Of a DNA stretch of 48,747 nucleotides, positions 1-8,568 are shown piece after piece; the stretch's first letter is position 1; each line of letters opens with the position of its first letter. The DNA is from CAZCBN01 sp964496975. Its GTDB lineage: Bacteria; Planctomycetota; Phycisphaerae; Phycisphaerales; UBA1924. The stretch covers positions 1-48,747 of the forward strand of contig CAZCBN010000007.1 in NCBI GenBank assembly GCA_964496975.1. Reading direction: 5' to 3'. A program made the translations under genes and the position numbers. Below the pieces are notes generated by a model. It saw nothing but the letters and a program-made list of their open reading frames with translations. It searched no databases and was not told where the DNA came from.

Positions 1-132
1 GGTGGCTACGGTGGCGGCGGCGGCGGCGGGAGCCGCGGCGGCTACGGTGGCGGCGGCGGCGGCGGGAGCCGCGGCGGCTACGGCGGCGGCGGTGGTGGCG
101 GCGGCGGCGGTGGCCGCGACAGCCGCTGGTAA
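1..132 (+). CDS. C-terminal tail of a glycine-rich (RGG-type) protein, 5'-truncated by window edge
   Basis: Reading from base 1, the frame gives 43 residues of almost pure glycine punctuated by SRGGY and ends in GRDSRW before TAA at 130-132. Two exact-length 36-bp units (12 codons: GG-Y-G(7)-S-R pattern) and a third diverging unit are visible. RGG/RGGY tails of this kind are typical of the small bacterial RRM RNA-binding proteins found in planctomycetes and cyanobacteria, where the tail follows a single RRM of about 80 residues. The RRM itself would lie left of the window, so the family assignment is inference. The codon choice (GGC/GGT for glycine, in-frame TAC, CGC, AGC) fits a real reading frame better than the poly-Ala or poly-Pro frames that overlap it. 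Confidence 0.7.
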   Translation, partial: GGYGGGGGGGSRGGYGGGGGGGSRGGYGGGGGGGGGGGRDSRW

Positions 133-375
133 ACCGAGCCCCCGCACACGCCATCAACCCGGGCCTGCATCGGTGCAGCGTTCACGGGCGACATGGCAGT
201 GCGGACCCGGTGCCCGCGTCGCGGCCTCGGCCTGCGTCGCGGCCCAGCATTGAACCGATCGGGTTGAACAACCCGCTGAACACAACGGTCGCGGCGTCTC
301 ACCATGCCGCGTCCGATTTGCCGATGTTTCGGGCGTATGGCTCGAACCGAGGCCCCCACACAGGACGCTCGACGC

Positions 376-1494
376 ATGCCGACAACGGTTGCAAGCCCGA
401 TCGCGGGCAGCGCGGACAATCTCTCTCCGATCGCGCCCGCTGCCGACGCCGCGTCGGCCGTGACGGCGGCGCACGCCGCACAGCACCCGGCGAACGACCG
501 GCCCGGCGGCTCGCTCGTGCTCCGGCTCATCAATCTGGCCGCGGTGGTGGTGCCGCTGATCGGGCTGGTGGTCGCGATCGCGATGCTCTGGGGCGCGGCG
601 TTCAACTGGCTTTATCTGGGGTTGCTGCTGGGCGGGTATGTGCTGAGCGCCCTGGGCGTGACGGTGGGCTACCACCGCTATTTCACGCACAAGAGCTTCC
701 GCACGTCTCGCGCGGTGCAGGCCGTGCTCGGGGCGCTCGGGTCGATGGCGGTCGAGGGGCCTCTGCTGCAGTGGGTCGCGACGCACCGCAAGCACCACCA
801 GCACAGCGACGACGAGGGCGACCCACACTCGCCTCACACCCACGGCGACGACCTGATCGGCACGCTGCGGGGCCTGTGGCACGCGCACATCGGCTGGATC
901 TTCGACTCGCACACGTTCGTGACGGCCCGCGACGGCCTGTCCTGCGTGCCGGCGCCGCTGGCCCGGTACGTCAAGGACCTGCAGTCAGACCCGATGTGCC
1001 GCTTCCTGAGCGTGACCTTCCCGCTGTGGGCCCTGGCCGGGCTCGCGGTGCCGGCGATCATCGCCGGGCTCGTGACGCAGTCGTGGCTCGGGGCTTTCCT
1101 GGGCTTCTTGTGGGGCGGGCTCGTGCGTGTGCTGCTGCTGCACCACGTCACCTGGAGCATCAACTCCGTGTGCCACATCTGGGGCACGCGACCCTTCCGA
1201 AGCCACGACGAGAGCCGGAACAACGCCGTCTTCGGCGTGCTCGCCATGGGCGAGGGGTGGCACAACAACCACCACGCCTTCCCCGCCTCCGCCCGGCACG
1301 GGCTGAAGTGGTGGCAGTTTGACGCCAGCTATGTGCTGATCTGGGCGATGTCCAAGGTCGGCCTCGCGAGCGACGTGAACGTGCCCTCCGCCGCGCGGCT
1401 CGCGGCCAAGCTCGCCGCCGACCGCACCGAGGCCGCGCTCGCCGCGGCGGGCACTTCGACGGCCGAACGGCCCGCGCCGGATCAAGCGGCCTGA
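376..1494 (+). CDS. Membrane fatty acid (acyl-CoA/acyl-lipid delta-9 type) desaturase
   Basis: The product is a 372-residue integral membrane di-iron desaturase that would insert a double bond into an acyl chain of membrane lipid precursors. All three histidine boxes are present: HRYFTH (residues 100-105), HRKHH (137-141) and HNNHH (296-300). Hydrophobic spans lie around 50-97 and 212-255, the standard topology of the stearoyl-CoA desaturase family. The frame is open from an ATG at 304, but the 24 extra codons use many A/T third positions, unlike the rest of the gene, so ATG 376 is preferred. No strong ribosome binding site is visible for either start. The Ala-rich first 45 residues are not conserved family sequence. 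The gene converges on the glycosyltransferase ending at 1532. Confidence 0.92.
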   Translation: MPTTVASPIAGSADNLSPIAPAADAASAVTAAHAAQHPANDRPGGSLVLRLINLAAVVVPLIGLVVAIAMLWGAAFNWLYLGLLLGGYVLSALGVTVGYHRYFTHKSFRTSRAVQAVLGALGSMAVEGPLLQWVATHRKHHQHSDDEGDPHSPHTHGDDLIGTLRGLWHAHIGWIFDSHTFVTARDGLSCVPAPLARYVKDLQSDPMCRFLSVTFPLWALAGLAVPAIIAGLVTQSWLGAFLGFLWGGLVRVLLLHHVTWSINSVCHIWGTRPFRSHDESRNNAVFGVLAMGEGWHNNHHAFPASARHGLKWWQFDASYVLIWAMSKVGLASDVNVPSAARLAAKLAADRTEAALAAAGTSTAERPAPDQAA

Positions 1495-1531
1495 GCCCCC
1501 AAGCAGGCCCGCGTCCCGCTCAGGCCGCCAC

Positions 1532-2587
1532 TTAGGCCGCCACGGGCTCGACCGCGGCCCCCTCGCTGAGCAGGCCCCAGCGCCTCGGCACGCCGGCCGA
1601 ACCGTCCAGCACTCCCCAACGCCAGAGGCAGCGCTTCAGCAGCACCCAGTGCTCGGCGATGATGTCGAGCACGCCGCTGCTGGGGTCAACCGCCTCCGCA
1701 GGGATGTCGGCCAGGCGCAGCACCGACCGCTCGATCCGCTCCGCGTCGCGCCGCTCGTGGCGCAGCGCGGCCCGGGCGAAGGCAAGCTCGTCCGCCGCGA
1801 GGATGTCGCGGCCGAAGAGCGACGCCGTGAAGCCGGGCCTCACCCGCGCAAACGCCGCGGCGGCGCGGCCCAGTTCGTACTCGCGTCGCAGCAGGTCCAC
1901 CGGCGTGTAGCGGTGATCGTGGTCGGCGCGGGCGTCGGGCGCGTACAGGACCGCGGCGTTGTGCGTCTCGCCGAGGCGGTAGGCGAGCTCGATGTCCTCG
2001 TAGCCGTAGGCGTTGGTCAGGCCGGTGAAGCCGCCGGCCTCGCGCACGGCGGCGGTCGGCGCCGAGAAGTTGAGGCCGAAGCAGTGGCGGTAGGAGACGC
2101 GGCCCGTGACGGGGTCGGCGGCCCGCGCGGGATCAAAGAAAATCAGCCCCGTGCGGCGGACCAGCTCGTCGAAGAGCGACGCGTTCGGCACCGGCAGGAA
2201 GGGCGACGAGCCGCAGACCAGCCGCGGCGTGCGGGGCGAGCCCGCGCGGGCGTGGGCCTGCGCGTGGGCCGCGAGCAGCCCGGGCCCGGGGACGACGTCG
2301 TCGTTCAGCGAGAGGAAGACGGGCTCGTGGACCATCTCGATCATGCGGGCCCGCAGCTCGATCAGGCCGACCTTCGGGAAGACGAGCAGCTCGAGCCGCT
2401 CGCCCAGGCCCATCGGCGGCTCGGCCTCCAGGGCCTCGGCGAGCTCGGCCGCGTCGCGCTCCGTGCCGCCGTCCAGCGCGACGATGACGCGTGAGGGCGG
2501 CGCGGGCCGCTGCGCCGCGAGCGCGCGGAGGCAGCGGCGGAGCTTGTCCGGGCGGCCGGCGGACGGGATGAGGACGCAGATCTCCAT
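1532..2587 (-). CDS. Family 2 glycosyltransferase (GT-A fold)
   Basis: This 351-residue protein has the GT2 layout: an N-terminal CVLIPSAGRPDKL strand and nucleotide-binding start, ALDGG at 37-41, the metal-binding LNDD (94-97, in place of DxD), and a GYEDIELAYRLGE helix (195-207) carrying the acidic pair typical of the catalytic end of bacterial GT2 enzymes. It would transfer a sugar from a nucleotide donor to an unknown acceptor; no membrane span is seen. The ATG at 2587 lies 19 nt after the stop of the upstream CgeB-like gene, so the two are probably co-transcribed. Upstream in-frame codons to 2662 lie inside that gene and add a Pro/Arg-rich stretch, so they were left out. Confidence 0.88.
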   Translation of the reverse strand: MEICVLIPSAGRPDKLRRCLRALAAQRPAPPSRVIVALDGGTERDAAELAEALEAEPPMGLGERLELLVFPKVGLIELRARMIEMVHEPVFLSLNDDVVPGPGLLAAHAQAHARAGSPRTPRLVCGSSPFLPVPNASLFDELVRRTGLIFFDPARAADPVTGRVSYRHCFGLNFSAPTAAVREAGGFTGLTNAYGYEDIELAYRLGETHNAAVLYAPDARADHDHRYTPVDLLRREYELGRAAAAFARVRPGFTASLFGRDILAADELAFARAALRHERRDAERIERSVLRLADIPAEAVDPSSGVLDIIAEHWVLLKRCLWRWGVLDGSAGVPRRWGLLSEGAAVEPVAA

Positions 2588-2606
2588 GCGGCGTGGGTCC
2601 TGGGCG

Positions 2607-5150
2607 TCAGGCGGCGGGCATCGCGGCAGCGGCGGCGGCAGCAACGGGCGGACGCGGCACACCGGGCCGCGCGGCGAGGGTCGGGGCCACCATGCGCACG
2701 ACGGCCCGGGCGAGCGCGTCGGTCGTGAAGTGTTCGTCGACGCGGCGGGCGATCATGCGTGAGGCGTTGGCCCGCCACTCGGGCCGCTGCGCGGCGCGGT
2801 CGAGCAACGCCGCCAGTTGCTCGGGCGTGCGGAAGCAGACCTCGGCCGGCTCGGGCACGAGCCTCGTGAGGTGCGCGTCGCCCTCGACGCGGGGCCGCTC
2901 GCGGCTGAACGCGTCGGCGTGCGCCGCGTCAAACCAGAGCCAGTCTTGCCACTGGATGTTCAGCTTGGGCAGGCCCATCGTCGCGCGGAGGCGCAGGAAG
3001 CGCAAGTACGCGGCGTGGTCGCTCGCCTGCACGGCCGCGGTGCTGCGGTCGCCGCGCAGGCTGATGAGCTGGTAGGGCTGGTGCAGCCGCCAGTGGTCGG
3101 CGGGCGCTTCGGGAGCCGTCGCGTGCCAGGGCCCGTCGCGTGCGACGACCTCGGCCAGCGACGACAGATGGCTCGGCAGGAAGCGGATGAGCGGCAGGCC
3201 GCCGGAGCGGGCGCACTCCATCACGCGCTGGTGGACGGGCGCAAAGATCGAAATATGCAGGTGGGCCCGCGCGGCCTGGTAGCACGCCCGCAGTTCCTCG
3301 CCGTGGTCCAGCGGCGGCGCGGCGTGCGCGGCGAGCGTGGGGTGCGTCTCCCAGTTGCGGCCGAAGATGCGGAGCGTCCAGCCGCGGCGGCGGCAGAGCT
3401 CGCTCGCCTCTTCGAGCGTGCGGTGCCGCAGCATGCGCTCGGCGACGGGCCACACGTAAAAGTCCGCGAGTCGCTCGACGTCCACGCCGGCGGCGCGGAG
3501 CGGCGCGGTCTCGACGGCCCCCTCGATGATCTTTGCGGCCCAGTGCGCCGGGCCGGCGTCAAGGTCGCCCGCGGCGAGGCCCGCCGCCACGGCGTCGTAG
3601 ATCGGCGCGAGCGTGCGCTCGGCGTCGGGCCAGTCGGCGGAGGCCTCGCGGACGAGGCGGTCGTGCATGGCTCGCGGGTGCTCGCCGTGGTTGCTGACGA
3701 AGGCGAGGTCGCACGCGAAGCGTTCGAGCAGCGCGGGGTCGGCGGGGCCGGCGTGGAACTTTTCGGGGTCGACCGCGACGGGGAAGGGCACGAAGCGGTC
3801 GGGGTGCAGCACGCCGCGCTCGAACATCTCGGGGAAGGCGTGGCCCGCGCCGAAGTCGAGGTCGCCCGCGGGCCGCTGCGGCGCGGTGACAAGGTGCGGC
3901 ATCTTGTCCTGCACGATGCAGAGCCAGGGGATGGGCACGTCGGCGAGTGGCTTCAGCAGGTCGCGCGTGTAGTTGATCGTCGCGATCAGGTCGGGCTTGA
4001 AGTCCACCACCTCGCGGAGCATGAGGCCCGCGGTGAGGACGCTGTGGTCGTCGGCCTCTTCAACGACCCGGGCGGCGTGGCCCAGGCGGCGGAAGGCGGA
4101 GGCGATGTCGGCCGAGCTGTGGCGGACAAACGTCGAGTGGCGGTGGGTGAAGATGAGGACGCGCAGGGAGCCGGACGGGGAGGGCGGATCTTCGGCCATG
4201 GAAGCGGGAGACGACGCGGCGGCTCGGAGAGCCGCCCCACCCAGCAGGGCGGCGCGGAGCGCGGCGGTCTCGTGCTCGCGGCGGGCTTCCAACGCGGCGA
4301 GGCGGCCGGCAAGCACCGTGACCCACGGCTCGGTCGCCTCGGGCGGGAGCGATGTCAGCAGCGTGGCGTGGGCGCGGTGGTGCAGACGCTCGGCGAGCGC
4401 GGCGGCGGCGGACTCCACGGCGCCCGGGCCGACGTGCCACCGCGGCGAAAGGGCGGCGAGATCGGCCGCGAGATCGACGGCGGCGAGCGCGCGCAGCAGG
4501 GTGGTCGTGTCGGGCTCAACGATGTGCACGGGGCTGCGGTGGCCCGCCGAATCGCGCACGAACGCGGCGGTGCGCGGCAGTTGCCACGGCGGGCCCAACC
4601 CCGCGAGCACGATGGTCGGGCCGATGCCGGCGCGGCTGCGTTGCGCGGGCGGCGCGGCGTCGGCCGGGCCCCGGGCGTCGTGGGCCCACGCGAGGTGCAG
4701 GGGTGCGGCGCTGGGCGGAGGGAGGCCGACGACGTTGCCGTCGGTGGCTTCGCACCAGGTCCACGCGGCGTCTTCGGCGAGGAAGGCCCCCACTGCTTCG
4801 GGCGGGACCAACGGGGCACCGGTGGACGCGAGGGCGGCGCGCACACGCTCGGCGCGTTCGGCGGGGGGCTGGCGCGTGTCGCGCAGCGTGCGGAGTCGCC
4901 CCACAAGCTGCGCGATGCGTGGGTCGGCCGCGGCGGCGGGAGGAAGACCTTCGAGCAGACGCTCGCCGGGCGTGCGCAGGCCGAGCGCGGCGCAGGCGGA
5001 GGCGGTGAGGAAGCGGACCCCGGCGTCGGCGGGCGAGGCGCGGTGCAGGGCGAGGCCCAGGCGCAGGGCGGGCCACCACCGCTGCGCGGCGACGTGCTCG
5101 ATGAGCGCTTGTTTGTGCGACGTTGGCGGGGAGATGGGGCTGGTGTGCAT
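2607..5150 (-). CDS. CgeB-like glycosyltransferase with large N-terminal region
   Basis: The product is 847 residues. From about residue 327 (LRVLIFTHRHSTFVRHSS) to about 800 it follows the CgeB / Glyco_trans_1_2 family pattern: a GT-B type N-lobe with WLCIVQDKMPHL, then a C-lobe with LRIFGRNWETHP (about residue 593), the helix HLHISIFAPVHQRVMECARSGG, and LPLIRFLPSHL. This family often sits in surface glycan and glycoprotein clusters. The first 300 residues are Ala/Arg/Pro-rich and not recognised; they may be helical repeats. ATG 5150 is chosen because translation further upstream runs through low-complexity Pro/Arg sequence. The gene sits between a methyltransferase (stop 5219) and a GT2 gene (start 2587), all on the same strand. 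The acceptor is unknown. Confidence 0.8.
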   Translation of the reverse strand: MHTSPISPPTSHKQALIEHVAAQRWWPALRLGLALHRASPADAGVRFLTASACAALGLRTPGERLLEGLPPAAAADPRIAQLVGRLRTLRDTRQPPAERAERVRAALASTGAPLVPPEAVGAFLAEDAAWTWCEATDGNVVGLPPPSAAPLHLAWAHDARGPADAAPPAQRSRAGIGPTIVLAGLGPPWQLPRTAAFVRDSAGHRSPVHIVEPDTTTLLRALAAVDLAADLAALSPRWHVGPGAVESAAAALAERLHHRAHATLLTSLPPEATEPWVTVLAGRLAALEARREHETAALRAALLGGAALRAAASSPASMAEDPPSPSGSLRVLIFTHRHSTFVRHSSADIASAFRRLGHAARVVEEADDHSVLTAGLMLREVVDFKPDLIATINYTRDLLKPLADVPIPWLCIVQDKMPHLVTAPQRPAGDLDFGAGHAFPEMFERGVLHPDRFVPFPVAVDPEKFHAGPADPALLERFACDLAFVSNHGEHPRAMHDRLVREASADWPDAERTLAPIYDAVAAGLAAGDLDAGPAHWAAKIIEGAVETAPLRAAGVDVERLADFYVWPVAERMLRHRTLEEASELCRRRGWTLRIFGRNWETHPTLAAHAAPPLDHGEELRACYQAARAHLHISIFAPVHQRVMECARSGGLPLIRFLPSHLSSLAEVVARDGPWHATAPEAPADHWRLHQPYQLISLRGDRSTAAVQASDHAAYLRFLRLRATMGLPKLNIQWQDWLWFDAAHADAFSRERPRVEGDAHLTRLVPEPAEVCFRTPEQLAALLDRAAQRPEWRANASRMIARRVDEHFTTDALARAVVRMVAPTLAARPGVPRPPVAAAAAAAMPAA

Positions 5151-5218
5151 CGCGTGCGCCCTTCGGTGTGCGAGCGGGCGGGGCGAGGCCGCCGGCCCCG
5201 GGGGCCCTTCGTGGGCCC

Positions 5219-6454
5219 CTACGCGCGGGGTCGGTCCTTGATGCCCTTGCACACCATCAGGAGGTGGTCGGGGCGCGGGCTGTGCGCATCGATGCGGTAG
5301 AAGCCGGGCGGGCGGCCGAAGGTGCGGGGCTCGTCCTGTTCGACCTGCGCCCAGTCCTCCGGCTCCAAGAAGTAGCCCATGAGGAACTTGCGGAAGGCGG
5401 CGTAGTCGTAGTGGCGCTTGTGGTGGGGCTGCGGCGAATCTTCGTTGGGGACGGAGATGATCGCGGTGCCGCCGGGTGAGAGTGTGCGCACGATCTCGGT
5501 CAGCATGGCGTCGGGGTCGTTGACGTGTTCGAGGGTTTCGAAGCTGACGACGAGGTCGACGGAGCGGTCGGGGAGGGGGATCTTTTCGGCGATTCCCGTT
5601 CGGAAGGTGACGTTCGGGGAGCCGAAGCGGCGCGAGGCGTAGGAGACGGCGGTCGCGTCCGGCTCAACGCCCAGGACAGCGGCGGCGCGGCCTCGCTCGT
5701 GCAGCAGCGCGGAGCCGTAGCCCAGGCCGCTGGCGATGTCGAGCACGCGGCGGCCGGCGGCGAAGGCGGCCGCGAACTCGTAGCGGCGGACGTGGATCTC
5801 GGCGATACGCGGGTCGACCAACGGGAGCGTGCTGTCCTGACGCTCCATGCGGTTGGCGAGGAGCCAGGCGGCGGTTTCGGCGTCGTTGCCGAGGTGGCGG
5901 GCGACGCGGGCGTGGGCGGCGTCTGGGTCGAGCAAGTCGTCGAGGTCGCCGTAGATGCGTTCGATGGGCTTTGTGCCGGCGAAAAGGGCGGCGGCGCGGG
6001 CGGCGAGCATGGGCTCGGCGCTGTCGGAGGAGATGACGACGGTGTCAAAGGAGGCGAGCTCTTCGGCGGAGAGCTGGTCGGGGCGGCGGACGGGCACGCC
6101 GCGGAGGGCGGGCGCGGGGGGGTTGTCGTCGAGGATGAGCGTGACGCGCAGGCCGTGGAAGGCCCAGGGCTGCTCGGTGATGGGCTGGGTGTGGTAGCCG
6201 GCGCCGAGGAGGGCGATGCGGGTGTGGCCCTTGGCGGCGAGGCGGCGTGCGGCGTGGTGGAGGAGGCGGTCGCGGAGGAAGGTGCTGACGCGGCGAAGGC
6301 GATCGGCCTCGGCGGAGAGTTGGTCGTTGCGGGCTTGCAGTCGGGAGAGCGCCGGGAGAGCGTCGAGCGTGAAGAGCTGGCCGGCGCGATCGAGCGCGGC
6401 AAGGTGTTCAAGACGCCGGGCGAGGGCAGAGAGGGAAGAGAGGGAAGATTCCAT
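5219..6454 (-). CDS. SAM-dependent methyltransferase with N-terminal GAG-HT Rossmann-like module
   Basis: The product has 411 residues. Residues 1-70 look like a coiled-coil/helical lead with a SLSSLSALARRLEHLAAL start. Residues 78-165 form a small Rossmann-like unit (IALLGAGYHTQ, ILDDNPPAPALRGVPV, VVISSD). Residues 235-330 are a class I methyltransferase: VLDIASGLGYGS (motif I), GVEPD, DRSVDLVVSFETLEHV and LSPGGTAIISVPNE. It probably methylates a sugar or glycan. The start is uncertain: the frame stays open through ATG codons at 6478, 6526 and 6532 to a TTG at 6550, but those codons are A/T-rich and fall in the low-GC stretch of the neighbouring gene, so ATG 6454 was chosen. It lies 68 nt upstream of the CgeB-like gene. 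Confidence 0.82.
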   Translation of the reverse strand: MESSLSSLSALARRLEHLAALDRAGQLFTLDALPALSRLQARNDQLSAEADRLRRVSTFLRDRLLHHAARRLAAKGHTRIALLGAGYHTQPITEQPWAFHGLRVTLILDDNPPAPALRGVPVRRPDQLSAEELASFDTVVISSDSAEPMLAARAAALFAGTKPIERIYGDLDDLLDPDAAHARVARHLGNDAETAAWLLANRMERQDSTLPLVDPRIAEIHVRRYEFAAAFAAGRRVLDIASGLGYGSALLHERGRAAAVLGVEPDATAVSYASRRFGSPNVTFRTGIAEKIPLPDRSVDLVVSFETLEHVNDPDAMLTEIVRTLSPGGTAIISVPNEDSPQPHHKRHYDYAAFRKFLMGYFLEPEDWAQVEQDEPRTFGRPPGFYRIDAHSPRPDHLLMVCKGIKDRPRA

Positions 6455-6583
6455 GACCGAAGAATTCGCCTCGCACATAAAGGAGATTCCGTTCCCAGAC
6501 TGAGCATGAGCGGCGACGCTGCTCATACCCATGGTTTCTTCTACACCCAACTTGACATGAGTTCGAGGGGAAGCGTGATTTTC

Positions 6584-7423
6584 CTAACTAGCGCAGGCGT
6601 CGAGTGCAGCAAGGAAGTCAAAAAGATCGAAGATGTCGCCAGGAATCGTATCGCCATTGAAGTCAGCCTCGTCGCACTCGGCATCGATGGGGGTTTCTGT
6701 CTTCATGCTCACAGAGAAGATACGGACCTGAGCACCCGCCTCCTCGCTGAAGTCGCCGAAGTAGAACTTGCCTCTCCCTTCAACAGGGGCAAGAGCTACC
6801 GGCGTTTCCAGGGAGTAAGTCAACCGTTGAATGTTGTCGACGAAGACCGTGACGTCACCGTCTTTGACGATGACCCTATAGCTGTGCAAGATCCCCGGAT
6901 CGACGGTCGGAACCTGCATCAGGTCAGCTCTAGGGGCCGCGTACTCAGTTTCGGTCAGATACACTCCAGAGTCGGTCATCTTCAACCACAGAAAAAGTCC
7001 GTCGTCGTCAGCGACGCCGAATTCAAACCCTGCCTTAAGAATCTGAGCGTTGTCGACATGATCAGACAGCACCATCTGGGCCGTGAACTCGAAGACTTCC
7101 TCTGATGCGTCGATCAAGCTAAAGGGAAGTCGCGTGTTCCACACCCACTCCTCTCGGCAGTCCGTTGGATCCGACGCCGATGTTGCGATGGTTTTCATAC
7201 GCATGAACACCTGATCAGATCCCGTGATGATCTGAGGTGGCGCTGAGGGTTCCGCAGACACACTCACACACTGAAGAGTGCGATTGAGTGAAACCGGGTA
7301 GACTCCGCCGCCATACGTAACTTCGTTCGGTAGCAGGTTTTGGGTTGCCGACCACTGAAAGAGATCTTGGGCATGAGCGAATGTCGCCAAGATGGATGTG
7401 ACGATGAGCATGGGCTTCAACAT
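6584..7423 (-). CDS. Secreted protein with dockerin-like C-terminal tail, low-GC insertion
   Basis: The product has 279 residues: a signal peptide (MLKPMLIVTSILATFAHAQ), a beta-rich body with alternating hydrophobic strands (FEFTAQMVLSDHV, KAGFEFGVADDDGLFLWLKM, SYRVIVKDGDVTVFVDN) reminiscent of LamG/concanavalin-like lectin folds, and an acidic end (CDEADFNGDTIPGDIFDLFD) like the dockerin-type tails of planctomycete exported proteins. ATG 7423 has an AAGGAA ribosome binding site 6 nt upstream. GC is much lower than its neighbours: two sampled 60-base lines give 55% and 53%, against 75% in a sampled line of the next gene. It interrupts a run of methyltransferase genes and probably arrived separately. 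The lectin-like reading is inference from strand pattern only. Confidence 0.8.
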   Translation of the reverse strand: MLKPMLIVTSILATFAHAQDLFQWSATQNLLPNEVTYGGGVYPVSLNRTLQCVSVSAEPSAPPQIITGSDQVFMRMKTIATSASDPTDCREEWVWNTRLPFSLIDASEEVFEFTAQMVLSDHVDNAQILKAGFEFGVADDDGLFLWLKMTDSGVYLTETEYAAPRADLMQVPTVDPGILHSYRVIVKDGDVTVFVDNIQRLTYSLETPVALAPVEGRGKFYFGDFSEEAGAQVRIFSVSMKTETPIDAECDEADFNGDTIPGDIFDLFDFLAALDACAS

Positions 7424-7490
7424 TGCAGGTTCCTTGTGAGGGCGAACAGTGACACCACGCGAGCGAGAATACCGCCTGGACAAGTATCCG

Positions 7491-8504
7491 TCAAGCGCTG
7501 AATCTTGCGACATACCCGTGGCAGGCGGAGTCGGTCTCGAGGTCGACCTTCAGGCCGACGGCGCGGGCCGTGGCGCGGAGTTGGTCCATGCTGTGGTAGC
7601 GCATCACGGACTCGTAGCCGATGGTGACCTTGGCGAAGTACTCCTCCCACTGGCTGATGGAGAAGTCGTCCCAGTCCATGACGTGGATGAGGGCGACGCC
7701 CTTGTTGGAGAGCACGCGCTTGAAGGTCTTGGCGAACTGGTAGACGACGTCGGTGTTGATGTGCACGAAGACGTCGAAGCTGAAGAGCACGTCGACGCTG
7801 GCGTCGGGGATGTCGGGCATGCGGGCGGAGGCGTCGAGGTGGGTGCGGATCTTCTCGATGTGGCGGCCGAAGCGGTGCTCGAACATGTCGTAGAGCACGG
7901 CGCCGGAGAAATCGACGGCGTGGTAGAGGCCGGCACGCTCGATGAAGTGCTCGCTCACGAGGCCGTAGCCGGGGCCGATCTCGGCCATGGTGCAGCCGGG
8001 CTTGGTGTACTTGGCGATGGCGTCGACGATGCCGCGGGGGGCGACGGCGTTGGGGACGGGGTAGGCGGGGTACTTGTAGTGACGGGGGCGGCCGTTGGCG
8101 CTTGCGATGGTGGTGTCGTAGAAGTCGCCCAGGCAGGCGTCCCAGTGCCGGCGGGTCCAGCGGGCGGGGACGGGGACGACGCGCATGCCGGCCTTCAGGA
8201 AGCGCTGGCGGTTCGCGAACATCTTGTCCTGCGGCTCGCCCTCGGCGGTGAGCATGACGGCGCGGACGCCGCGCTCGACGGCGGCGCCGGCGGAGATGAC
8301 CTCAAAGCCGGCGTGGCGCTTGCCCTGCTTGGCGGGGTCGTCGTCGACGATGCCGACGATGTGCCGCGCGAGGCCCGAGGCGGCGGGGGCGAGCGACTCG
8401 ACGAACTGCCCCGCGCCGCAGAGGGCGACGGGGGTGAGGCCGATGTCGTCGAGGCGGGCGAGCTCGCGGTTGAACTGCAGGACGTGTTCGGGGGTGGCGG
8501 CCAT
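7491..8504 (-). CDS. SAM-dependent methyltransferase with N-terminal GAG Rossmann-like module
   Basis: The product has 337 residues. Residues 20-110 carry the small nucleotide-binding-like unit seen in two neighbours (VALCGAGQFVESL, IVGIVDDDPAKQG, VRAVMLTAEG). Residues 155-300 form a class I methyltransferase: MAEIGPGYGLVSEHFIE (motif I), HAVDFSG, DASVDVLFSFDVFVHI and VLSNKGVALIHVMDWDD. The ATG at 8504 has a GGAG-type ribosome binding site about 9 nt upstream. The frame continues upstream as Ser/Pro/Arg-rich sequence, but that is the antisense-like shadow of the adjacent gene ending at 8569 and is not coding. Its place in a same-strand run with 51-67 nt gaps suggests an operon. The substrate is unknown; the neighbouring glycosyltransferases suggest a glycan. 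Confidence 0.82.
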   Translation of the reverse strand: MAATPEHVLQFNRELARLDDIGLTPVALCGAGQFVESLAPAASGLARHIVGIVDDDPAKQGKRHAGFEVISAGAAVERGVRAVMLTAEGEPQDKMFANRQRFLKAGMRVVPVPARWTRRHWDACLGDFYDTTIASANGRPRHYKYPAYPVPNAVAPRGIVDAIAKYTKPGCTMAEIGPGYGLVSEHFIERAGLYHAVDFSGAVLYDMFEHRFGRHIEKIRTHLDASARMPDIPDASVDVLFSFDVFVHINTDVVYQFAKTFKRVLSNKGVALIHVMDWDDFSISQWEEYFAKVTIGYESVMRYHSMDQLRATARAVGLKVDLETDSACHGYVARFSA

Positions 8505-8568
8505 CCGTGGCACTCCGTGTGGGCGGTCGCGGCACGGGGGCCTTGACCGGGTTGAACGAGGCGAGGAG

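Noticed and set aside
260..275. Hairpin CGGGTT-GAAC-AACCCG downstream of the glycine-rich gene as a terminator
   Set aside because: The stem is only 6 bp and there is no T-tract; it may be chance.
304..375. Upstream start for the desaturase at ATG 304
   Set aside because: The 24 extra codons use far more A/T third positions than the gene body.
2817..5300. 827-codon open frame on the plus strand across the CgeB-like gene
   Set aside because: Low-complexity Arg/Gly/Val composition with no motifs; the minus strand carries CgeB-like motifs.
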